From positions 1 to 39,281 of IMG/VR virus record IMGVR_UViG_3300022925_000058: a stretch of DNA of 39,281 nucleotides. One strand, given 5' to 3'. The stretch comes from a virus. Below, piece by piece: positions 1 to 6,324 of the stretch. A program made the translations under genes and the position numbers. A model generated the notes under the pieces. The model saw nothing but the letters and a program-made list of their open reading frames with translations. It was not told the DNA's origin and searched no databases. How positions within the stretch are numbered: the first letter of the stretch is position 1; every line of letters begins with the position of its first letter.

Positions 1-71
1 TCTAAAGTTATTTGTGCACGTTGACCGTGCAGCACTTCCTTTTGTGTGCAAAGCACTCCTAGCTTATCCAT
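1..71 (-). CDS. Possible partial small gene at the left edge
   Basis: An ATG at base 71 opens a reading frame of 23 codons that runs off the window without a stop (begins MDKLGVLCTQKEVL). It sits 6 bases after the stop of the Lys-rich gene on the same strand, and only a weak AGG lies upstream as a ribosome binding site. The length is too short to judge coding character. It is listed because the neighbouring genes are packed equally tightly. No function can be assigned. Confidence 0.35.
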   Translation of the reverse strand, partial: MDKLGVLCTQKEVLHGQRAQITL

Positions 72-77
72 ACTTAC

Positions 78-173
78 CTACTTCTTTTTCTTTTTGCCGT
101 AAGACATTTTCATTGACTTAGGTTTTTTAGTCATAGATTTCTTTTTACTAGGTTTCTTTTTGCCGTAGTCCAT
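78..173 (-). CDS. Lysine-rich 31-residue microprotein
   Basis: This short gene encodes 31 residues, 15 of them lysine, starting MDYGKKKPSKKK and ending in five lysines before TAG. A strong AAGGAG lies five bases before the ATG and overlaps the end of the preceding gene (GAG-TAA), which argues strongly for translation. The peptide carries YGKKK near both ends, and the matching DNA is a direct repeat of about 14 bases, so it may have grown by internal duplication. Such a polycation could bind nucleic acid or an acidic protein surface, but that is inference; no family is recognised. Confidence 0.6.
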   Translation of the reverse strand: MDYGKKKPSKKKSMTKKPKSMKMSYGKKKKK

Positions 174-175
174 AG

Positions 176-343
176 TTACTCCTTGTCTTTTCTCCAAAGA
201 TCAAAAAATGGTTTTTCAGATTCTTTTACACCAGGAATAGTCCCATCATGATCTTTTACTGTTGAGTAAGAACAACTGCAAAGATCTTTATATGTGTGGG
301 GCTCTTGGTGGTCAAGAGGTTTGTTTATGCCTGTATTCTTCAT
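176..343 (-). CDS. Small hypothetical protein (55 aa)
   Basis: An ATG at base 343 opens a 55-codon frame (begins MKNTGINKPLDHQEP, ends FFDLWRKDKE) closed by TAA at 176-178. It follows the tail assembly chaperone gene by 14 bases, with AAGG about 13 bases upstream, and its last codons contain the ribosome binding site of the Lys-rich gene. The protein is hydrophilic, with a Cys-Ser-Cys motif near residue 22 and no membrane segment or signal peptide. I do not recognise a family. The tight packing and coupled translation are the main evidence that it is real. Confidence 0.6.
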   Translation of the reverse strand: MKNTGINKPLDHQEPHTYKDLCSCSYSTVKDHDGTIPGVKESEKPFFDLWRKDKE

Positions 344-357
344 GGTTTTATCTTACC

Positions 358-729
358 TTATTGTGGTTTAGTTGGCCATACTACACTATCAATATCTGTT
401 ACTGATGAGTTAGTAGCCGGCACGTCTCGTAAAGCTTGTCTGTATGTAGTCCACTCTGCTTTCTTTTCTGTTGTCAAAGGGCTATCAGGGCTTTGTGTCC
501 AATCACATTCTGCTAATAAAAAGTCTCTAGTCCTTCTAACTTTAGGCCAAAAGTCTGGCGTATAACTTACTGCAACCCCATCAACAATCTTCTGTGTTGC
601 CCTGTCAAAGTCTCCCTCAATAATACTGTCGCCTTCGTTTAATAATATATCATCTACACTATTAACAGAAGTTTGTCCTTGTGTATGAATAATCCCTGTA
701 GCGGTATTATAGATTGAATAGTTTTTCAT
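358..729 (-). CDS. Tail fibre assembly chaperone (Phage_tail_APC-like)
   Basis: The 123-residue protein has a variable N-terminal half and a C-terminal signature at about residues 65-104: RRTRDFLLAECDWTQ, then PDSPLT, then YRQALRDVP. This is the conserved core of the Phage_tail_APC family (PF16778), small helper proteins encoded next to tail fibre or central tail genes and thought to assist fibre folding or attachment. Here it directly follows the gpJ-like fibre gene with a 2-base gap (TAATTATG) and no clear ribosome binding site, so translation is probably coupled. The family assignment is fairly secure; the partner being the gpJ-like protein is inferred from position. Confidence 0.75.
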   Translation of the reverse strand: MKNYSIYNTATGIIHTQGQTSVNSVDDILLNEGDSIIEGDFDRATQKIVDGVAVSYTPDFWPKVRRTRDFLLAECDWTQSPDSPLTTEKKAEWTTYRQALRDVPATNSSVTDIDSVVWPTKPQ

Positions 730-731
730 AA

Positions 732-2609
732 TTAAGTTGTATTATCTATGTATACATACATACTTTGATATGTACTGTTATGTACGGACCCCGATACATT
801 AAAATTCATTCGCCAATAAACTGTTTCTTGTGAGCTAGACATACCTGTAAGTGTGCCCTGCCACATAAATGCGTATGTTCTAAATACTCCCGCATCTGCC
901 TCTACTACTGGTGATAAAGACACCCAAGTAGACCCATTAAAACTATATTGAAGGGTGCCATTTCTTACGTCTCCCAAAACAGCACTATATAAAACCTGAT
1001 ACGTTGCGCCATTTCTTACATTGTTTACTGTAATAGGTAGGTAAACGGCTTCAACACTATTTATCTGATCGCCTGGATAGCTTCCATTATACTGACTAGC
1101 ACTATTATAAACGGCTAAAGGTACTGTGCCTCCTGTTTGATTAAAAATGTCAGCACTTACATCAGCAAAGTGTTTTACATTTAATGTATCAACATTAATT
1201 CTTGCTGAATTAAGAAGCCCCGCATCTATTTTTGTAGCATTTAAGTTAGCTATTTTTGCATTATCAATAGTAGCATCAACTATTTTAGCGTTAGTAATTT
1301 GAGCATCGCCTATTTTAGCGTTAGTAATTTGAGCATCGCCTATCTTTGCTGTTTGAATAGTACCGTCTAAAATCTTTGCATTTGTTATAGCACCGTCTTG
1401 AATACGTGCACTATCAATAAAAACAGTGCCTCCACTTACAATAAAAGGTGCTGTACCAGAGGACCCATTCCAAATAGCAAACTTATCTGCTCTAAACTGC
1501 ACATACGATTGAGCCCCCGAACCACTACTTGCATTTGAACCAATAACCATACCAGCAGAAGAGACACTTCCGTTAGTTTCGGTAGCAACTTGTAATACGT
1601 ACATGGCATTAAGATCACCATTTATGTTAGCTGTTGTAGTATTTAAAGTACTTATAGAACTAGTATTGCCATTAACTGTACTAGTTAAATTAGTAACATT
1701 AGTAGCTGTAGCACTTTGGGCGTTTGTAACGGTAACAATATCGGACTGAGCTGTAGCCATAGCGGAAGTCAAAGTGCTCCCAGTGAAACTTGTGGTGCCA
1801 AATAAATTAACTAAGGTTGCATCGCGTCCTGCTACCCAAGCATTGTTTGCTACATTTCTTGTATAAATTTGACCATCATCTGTATCAAACCAAATATCGT
1901 TTGGTTGTAAAGGATCACCATTAGTTCTAGTGCTAGGTTGACTAGAACTCTTAATAATAGTCGCTGCTGTTGTACTTGTAGCTAATAAATTATACCCAGG
2001 TAAATCTGCTAGGGTTTCACTTAACTCGGTCATAACCGCTGCTATATCTTGCAGCGTTGTAGCTTCTGCCCCGTTGGTGTTGTTAAAAGGTCCCTGTACA
2101 TCAGATGTGCTTACATAACGCACCCAATAATAATATGTTTCTCCATAACCCACTTCATCGGTATAAATAAAAGCGGTTGTTGTAGCTCTTAGTGTAGCGC
2201 CAGCTAAATTATTATCTCTTGAGCGCCATATTTCTGTGTAAGCATGATTACCGTACGGAGCACTAGCACTTGTACCATTCCAATCTAATATAACTTGAGT
2301 AAAAACCCCTTCTGCTGTTAAAGATACCGGAGCGGGGGGTATAGATAAATCTCCCGGTCCAGCATCAGGGGGACCAAAATCGGTTGGTCCTAAGCCTGCG
2401 TTTGGATCAAAAGGATTATCTTTTAGTTTTACAGCAAGACCGCTATCAATTAATTCTCGTAAAGTTACTGCTCTGTCTATTGGGTCGCCAAGTTGTCCTA
2501 ACCTTATAGCAAGAGCTTCTTGCATAGCTTTTAAAGAACCCGCAAGTTCTTTGTCTACTTTAGCGGGGATTGGTTTTAGCCCCGGCAGTTTAGTACCAGT
2601 GGTAGCCAT
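732..2609 (-). CDS. Lambda gpJ-like central tail fibre protein
   Basis: A 625-residue protein. Residues about 90-190 look like a fibronectin type III domain (VILDWNGTSAS, YYYWVRYVS). Residues about 330-400 match the C-terminal pattern of lambda gpJ-type host specificity proteins (DUF1983): MYVLQVATETNG, FRADKFAIWNG, then GGTVFIDSARIQDGAITNAKI. A run of short repeats of the form I-x-D-A-x-I-x-N-A-K follows, probably a triple beta-helix or coiled stalk, and then a C-terminal beta-rich tip that may contact the receptor. AAGGA sits seven bases before the ATG, and the start overlaps the stop of the nozzle gene (TAATG). gpJ-like ends normally belong to long-tailed phages, so this is an unusual partner for a podovirus-like head. 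Confidence 0.7.
   Translation of the reverse strand: MATTGTKLPGLKPIPAKVDKELAGSLKAMQEALAIRLGQLGDPIDRAVTLRELIDSGLAVKLKDNPFDPNAGLGPTDFGPPDAGPGDLSIPPAPVSLTAEGVFTQVILDWNGTSASAPYGNHAYTEIWRSRDNNLAGATLRATTTAFIYTDEVGYGETYYYWVRYVSTSDVQGPFNNTNGAEATTLQDIAAVMTELSETLADLPGYNLLATSTTAATIIKSSSQPSTRTNGDPLQPNDIWFDTDDGQIYTRNVANNAWVAGRDATLVNLFGTTSFTGSTLTSAMATAQSDIVTVTNAQSATATNVTNLTSTVNGNTSSISTLNTTTANINGDLNAMYVLQVATETNGSVSSAGMVIGSNASSGSGAQSYVQFRADKFAIWNGSSGTAPFIVSGGTVFIDSARIQDGAITNAKILDGTIQTAKIGDAQITNAKIGDAQITNAKIVDATIDNAKIANLNATKIDAGLLNSARINVDTLNVKHFADVSADIFNQTGGTVPLAVYNSASQYNGSYPGDQINSVEAVYLPITVNNVRNGATYQVLYSAVLGDVRNGTLQYSFNGSTWVSLSPVVEADAGVFRTYAFMWQGTLTGMSSSQETVYWRMNFNVSGSVHNSTYQSMYVYIDNTT
1281..1340 (-). repeat. 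Exact 30-bp tandem duplication
   Basis: Bases 1281-1310 and 1311-1340 are identical. They encode two consecutive copies of the ten-residue unit IGDAQITNAK in the stalk of the gpJ-like protein, flanked by diverged copies (ILDGTIQTAK, IVDATIDNAK). Exact identity at DNA level points to a recent slippage or duplication event, and the copy number may vary among relatives. Confidence 0.95.
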
Positions 2610-4588
2610 TAAACGTTCCTTAATTCATCAATCGATTCACCAATACACACTTCATTAACTGTTTGTGCTGAGGATACTTCTATAGCAAAAGTACGATGTA
2701 CACTTGCTGGAAGTCTAACTATTGGTTCATATATAGTAGTAGCACTAAAGCTAGGTGTTGTACCTGTAACTGAATAAACACTGCCAGATGTGCTGATGAT
2801 GGCGTCGTATATTACAGAGCCATCTCCATAAACTTTAAGTGTTACAGGAAATGCTTCTGCATCTACTTTAGCAAAACCCATACTAGTTGGCTTTGCAGTT
2901 ACAAACTCTTTTGATTTCCAAGTAAAAGTATCGTTGGTTGTGCTGCCTTGGAATTTCTTAATATCATCATCAATAATAATATAAAGTTCATTATCATCAG
3001 GATCAGTAAAGCCTCCTGGTACTTCATTAGACTCACTTAATTCTGTAAAAGTAGAATCGCCGCCTCTAGGATCAAAAATAAATCCAGCATAAGCAGAACC
3101 GGTATAATAAAAACCAACATACCGGCCTTCCCATAAAAAACCTTTTATGGTTGCAGGGTAGTAGCTTGAACCCCATTGTTTTGGGTTAATTAAACCTTCG
3201 GTTAAAATTTTAACTTCAGCTCCTGATACTGCGACTAACCCATCTGGACCGGCGTACATAACATATTCACCCATATCCACCATAGAGTTTTTGCTTAGAC
3301 AAGCTTGTGCTGCTTCAATACGTATAGCACTCATAGATTGTGGATCGGTGCCCGCAATTAAATAAGGCGTACCTTTTGTGCCAACAATTAAACCATTACT
3401 TGTAACAGCTATAGCTACAACTTCTTCTTCAAGAGTTATACGATAAGCTGCAGGCCAAGCGTGAGGTAAGAAAGGTTCTGAAAAACAAACGCGTTTCCCA
3501 GTAAAACCAGCAAACACTCCATTAGGCATTGCAGCTAACCCTTTCATAGGACCATCGGGGTATAAACTAGTATCTTCGTTTGGTGGGCCAATCCAATAAG
3601 TAGAAGGAATAATTTCAGCTAAATCAGAGTTTGCAGAGGTATCTGTAAAAGATGTAGTTGCTAAAGTAACTTCGCCAACAAACTGAAAAGCGGTTGTATT
3701 AGAGCCAGTATTAGATCTGTATATACGTTTTTTAAGAAGATTAGTGTTTGTTCGACCGGTGCCCGAGGTACTTGTTTCAAGACCTGATATCGTTACCTTT
3801 CTATTATCATCCGTAGTTATAACAGTTGATGCAGCAGAAGGGGGTCCCTCTTCTCCGTAAGCACTAACAAATGTATACACATAAGAAGTACTAAAATCAA
3901 TCAAAGCGCTTGATTCATCATTAAACGAAGCGCCGTTTGCAATAGAGCTAGAGGTACCTGATGATGTAGCTGCGCTATTTACCTCAATTGTTAAGGTTGT
4001 TGTACTTGGTACACTTACAATTTTATGATCAATATTAATATCTGTAGCAGGTATACCGTTTACTGCACTAAAATTAGCGAGCTTTACATAGTCTCCTACT
4101 GAAGCCCCATGTACACTAACCGTGGTCACAGTTAAAACAGATGAACCGTTGATCGTGGTTATCGTAGCTTCAATCTGGGTTGGCGCTTCAAGGGCGACGG
4201 TCGGTGCTGCTGTAGGTGCGGGTATACCCAATCTGTAAAAATTACTAGGAAAAGGTTCAGACCCAACAATAACATCACTTCTACCCATACGTGGGTAAGA
4301 CTGTCCTGTCCAATAGACTGTATCATTTGTATCGCCAGCTATGGGACCTGGAACTACATCCACGTCCTCATCAAACTGTAACCACCTTTCCGGTGAGTCT
4401 GTGTATTTAAATATACTGGTTCTACTTGAATTACTTAATACAAGTGTTTGTGAGTCTTGAGTAATAGGGACAAGCCTGCCGCTGTCTAAGTTTACATCAA
4501 TGGCTGTTTGAGCTAAGTTATCTTTTAATAATCTAGGTGAGACTTGAGGAGCAAGTCCGCCAAACGTGATGAGTTTAAAATACGCCAT
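2609..4588 (-). CDS. Tail nozzle / tail tubular protein B-like
   Basis: The 659-residue beta-rich protein begins MAYFKLITFGGLAPQVSPRLL, a pattern typical of podovirus nozzle or stabilisation proteins (T7 gp12-like), which form the distal tube of the short tail. Residues about 135-215 hold an inserted domain (VHGASVGDYVKL, NFSAVNGIPATDIN) of a type frequent in phage tail proteins. The rest contains blade-like repeats such as GMGEYVMYAGPDG-type and GTPYLIAGTDP segments. It is shorter than T7 gp12 (about 790 residues). The start is one base after the preceding TGA, with no strong ribosome binding site. It lies far from the adaptor genes, next to the gpJ-like fibre it may carry. The function is inferred from pattern and context. 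Confidence 0.6.
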   Translation of the reverse strand: MAYFKLITFGGLAPQVSPRLLKDNLAQTAIDVNLDSGRLVPITQDSQTLVLSNSSRTSIFKYTDSPERWLQFDEDVDVVPGPIAGDTNDTVYWTGQSYPRMGRSDVIVGSEPFPSNFYRLGIPAPTAAPTVALEAPTQIEATITTINGSSVLTVTTVSVHGASVGDYVKLANFSAVNGIPATDINIDHKIVSVPSTTTLTIEVNSAATSSGTSSSIANGASFNDESSALIDFSTSYVYTFVSAYGEEGPPSAASTVITTDDNRKVTISGLETSTSGTGRTNTNLLKKRIYRSNTGSNTTAFQFVGEVTLATTSFTDTSANSDLAEIIPSTYWIGPPNEDTSLYPDGPMKGLAAMPNGVFAGFTGKRVCFSEPFLPHAWPAAYRITLEEEVVAIAVTSNGLIVGTKGTPYLIAGTDPQSMSAIRIEAAQACLSKNSMVDMGEYVMYAGPDGLVAVSGAEVKILTEGLINPKQWGSSYYPATIKGFLWEGRYVGFYYTGSAYAGFIFDPRGGDSTFTELSESNEVPGGFTDPDDNELYIIIDDDIKKFQGSTTNDTFTWKSKEFVTAKPTSMGFAKVDAEAFPVTLKVYGDGSVIYDAIISTSGSVYSVTGTTPSFSATTIYEPIVRLPASVHRTFAIEVSSAQTVNEVCIGESIDELRNV

Positions 4589-4589
4589 A

Positions 4590-4877
4590 TCATTTGAAAG
4601 TATACACGATTATGCTAACGATTCCTGCGAAGATAATCCAAAACGCCCTTTCAAACATGCTAACCCCCTTTGTATTTACTATGGCTTTTTGTTCAACAAT
4701 TTCTACTCTATCTTCTAAGCGGTCCATTCTTAAAATAAATCTGTCGTTTTGTTTTAACACCGTAGTTACTCGTTCCTCTATTCGAGCAATAGCTACTATT
4801 GCTTCAGAAAGTTTATCTATTTTACTATCTAGTTTATCTAACCTATTTGATACGTCGTCATTCACTTGTAGCTCCAT
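4590..4877 (-). CDS. XhlA-like tail-anchored membrane protein (lysis cassette)
   Basis: The 95-residue protein has a heptad-rich coiled coil (NRLDKLDSKIDKLSEAI, then DRLEDRVEIVEQK) and one C-terminal membrane segment (FWIIFAGIVSIIVYTF) ending in lysine. This is the architecture of XhlA-type proteins (PF10779), which act with holins in host lysis. The gene overlaps the end of the endolysin gene by 16 bases, supporting a lysis role. It could alternatively be a spanin component or an unrelated structural anchor. Confidence 0.6.
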   Translation of the reverse strand: MELQVNDDVSNRLDKLDSKIDKLSEAIVAIARIEERVTTVLKQNDRFILRMDRLEDRVEIVEQKAIVNTKGVSMFERAFWIIFAGIVSIIVYTFK

Positions 4878-5254
4878 ATATGTGGGCGCGGACGCATGGG
4901 TTCTTCTTCGAGCGTGTCGAGATGAATAAATCTGCTATCACCATGTTGTTTTACACCTAGACCCGTTATACCGTGTTTAAGGGCTACCTGAATAAGTTTT
5001 AAGGCGTCCTTTCCTCGTATAAGTATGTCTACTGCCTTGCCCGATGAATGAGCCCCTGGCTTAGATTTTTTAGCTTCTATAGGATGGGTCTTATCTCTAT
5101 ATCCACTACTGATAATAAAAGGTACCCCTACCTCTTCTCTTATTGTATCAAGTTTACGCATGAAGTCATCATCCATTTCGCATAAACCTGTATGTTTACA
5201 CTTTAATTCATCATGGGTAAAGTATTTCCAGTTATTTTTCTTTTTTCTCCACAT
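4862..5254 (-). CDS. Peptidase M15-family endolysin
   Basis: The 130-residue protein carries the hallmarks of zinc D,D-/L,D-peptidases of family M15: SSGYRD (residues 49-54), then PGAHSSGKAVDI with H69 and D76, then RFIHLD with H111, together the three expected zinc ligands. It would cleave peptide cross-links of peptidoglycan to lyse the host. There is no signal peptide, so export would depend on the neighbouring holin. It is at the usual length for a single-domain M15 endolysin. The ATG lies inside the end of the DUF6447-like gene (23-base overlap), with AGGAAG about 12 bases upstream. Confidence 0.85.
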   Translation of the reverse strand: MWRKKKNNWKYFTHDELKCKHTGLCEMDDDFMRKLDTIREEVGVPFIISSGYRDKTHPIEAKKSKPGAHSSGKAVDILIRGKDALKLIQVALKHGITGLGVKQHGDSRFIHLDTLEEEPMRPRPHIWSYK

Positions 5255-5468
5255 ACTGAATGTTTTCTTCCTTAAGGGTTGTTTTAAGTTCCTCGGATAT
5301 TAATTTTTGTGCTGCTTGATTAACCCGTAAGTCATAAGAAATGTTAGCAATTTCTTGCTGTAACTTAACAAGCATGTTGAACCCCTCTATTGCATTTGGG
5401 GTTAGGTCTTCAATTTTATATTCAAAACCATCAAACGTAACGGTTTTTATTTCATTATTATCTGTCAT
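5232..5468 (-). CDS. Small DUF6447-like protein
   Basis: A 78-residue hydrophilic protein: a short beta-hairpin start (IKTVTFDGFEYKIEDLTPNA) followed by a helix rich in Gln, Asn and Leu. This shape, with the phrase TFDGFEY-x-I-x-DL, matches the small phage proteins grouped as DUF6447, found near lysis or tail genes and of unknown function. AAGGAG stands six bases before the ATG. The gene lies between the holin and endolysin genes and overlaps the latter, so it is probably co-translated with the lysis cassette. Confidence 0.6.
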   Translation of the reverse strand: MTDNNEIKTVTFDGFEYKIEDLTPNAIEGFNMLVKLQQEIANISYDLRVNQAAQKLISEELKTTLKEENIQYVEKKEK

Positions 5469-5483
5469 AAATTACTCCTTAAT

Positions 5484-5969
5484 TTAATCTTCTTTTTTAT
5501 CAGGCGTGTTTGATGCCCCAAAATAAAATGATATCACAGCACTAGCTAGCCCGCCAAGGTATCCAAGAACTAAGTTAATTAAAGCTTCAGAATTTTGTTC
5601 TGGCGGTTGTAAGGTAACTAAAAAAATGTATCCAAGAAAACCACCAACTACAGCAGTTCCCATAATCCTCGCTGTCCAATCTCTTGAAAAACTACTTCTT
5701 GCTTGTTGTTTATCTTGTACTTCAAGCGCAAAGATATCTACTTCAAGTTCTTTCATTTGAACTTCAAAGTTTTGTTCTGCTCTTTTAAGTTGAAGCATTT
5801 GTTCAGGAGTTGCTTGTTGTATAGCTTGGTTAATTGCTTTTGGTTCTGGAGCACATCCCAAAACATCAGCAACAATAGAAGCTGCTTGACCACCCAAAGG
5901 GCCCCCTAAAGCAGACCCTAGTGTAGGAGCTAAAGCCCCCACTAAATTTTTTATTGCACCAAATTTCAT
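5484..5969 (-). CDS. Holin, GTA 3-TM type
   Basis: The 161-residue protein has a Gly/Ala-rich amphipathic N-terminus (residues about 8-38), a charged helical middle (EQMLQLKRAEQNFEVQMKE), and two C-terminal membrane segments (IMGTAVVGGFLGYIFLVTL and LINLVLGYLGGLASAVISFYF). This matches the holin family also found in gene transfer agents (PF11351), which opens the inner membrane for the endolysin. It is followed by the DUF6447-like and endolysin genes, consistent with a lysis cassette. A GGGG stretch in the preceding stop region serves as a weak ribosome binding site. Confidence 0.75.
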   Translation of the reverse strand: MKFGAIKNLVGALAPTLGSALGGPLGGQAASIVADVLGCAPEPKAINQAIQQATPEQMLQLKRAEQNFEVQMKELEVDIFALEVQDKQQARSSFSRDWTARIMGTAVVGGFLGYIFLVTLQPPEQNSEALINLVLGYLGGLASAVISFYFGASNTPDKKED

Positions 5970-5971
5970 AA

Positions 5972-6316
5972 TTACCCCGCTAATGGATTTTTTTCTTCAT
6001 TAATTTTAGATTCTATCTTTTGTACATCTTTTTGTAAGTTCATGTACTGTTCTTTTAAAATAGACCAATTGTTGGTGTTTTGATTAACAACCCCTTCTAA
6101 AATATTTATTTGCTCTAACTTTTTTAATTTTTGTTCCATAACAGAAATTTGTGTTACAAGGCTGTTAATGTCTTCTTCGTAAGAAACAGATGCTTGTGCC
6201 TCTAAGTTTTCAATTCTATTAACATAGGTTGCTCCTTGATAGCCAAAGCCAGCAAGGGTTGTAACAATTCCTACAAGAGCTATTAATTGCGTTGTTTTAT
6301 TTTCAAACCAATTCAT
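5972..6316 (-). CDS. Membrane-anchored coiled-coil protein, possible spanin or lysis regulator
   Basis: The 114-residue protein has one N-terminal membrane segment (LIALVGIVTTLAGFGYQGA, about residues 11-29) followed by a long coiled coil with heptads of Ile and Leu (ISVMEQKLKKLEQINILE, then YMNLQKDVQKIESKI). An N-in, C-out anchor with a periplasmic coiled coil resembles inner-membrane spanins (Rz-like). No nested or adjacent lipoprotein gene for an outer-membrane partner is visible, so this is tentative. AGGAT precedes the ATG. It leads into the holin and endolysin genes. Confidence 0.55.
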   Translation of the reverse strand: MNWFENKTTQLIALVGIVTTLAGFGYQGATYVNRIENLEAQASVSYEEDINSLVTQISVMEQKLKKLEQINILEGVVNQNTNNWSILKEQYMNLQKDVQKIESKINEEKNPLAG

Positions 6317-6324
6317 TTTTTATC

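Noticed and set aside
5484-5969. Window as a gene transfer agent rather than a phage
   Set aside because: Only the holin resembles a GTA family; capsid, portal and ejection genes are of podovirus type and no cellular flanking genes are seen.
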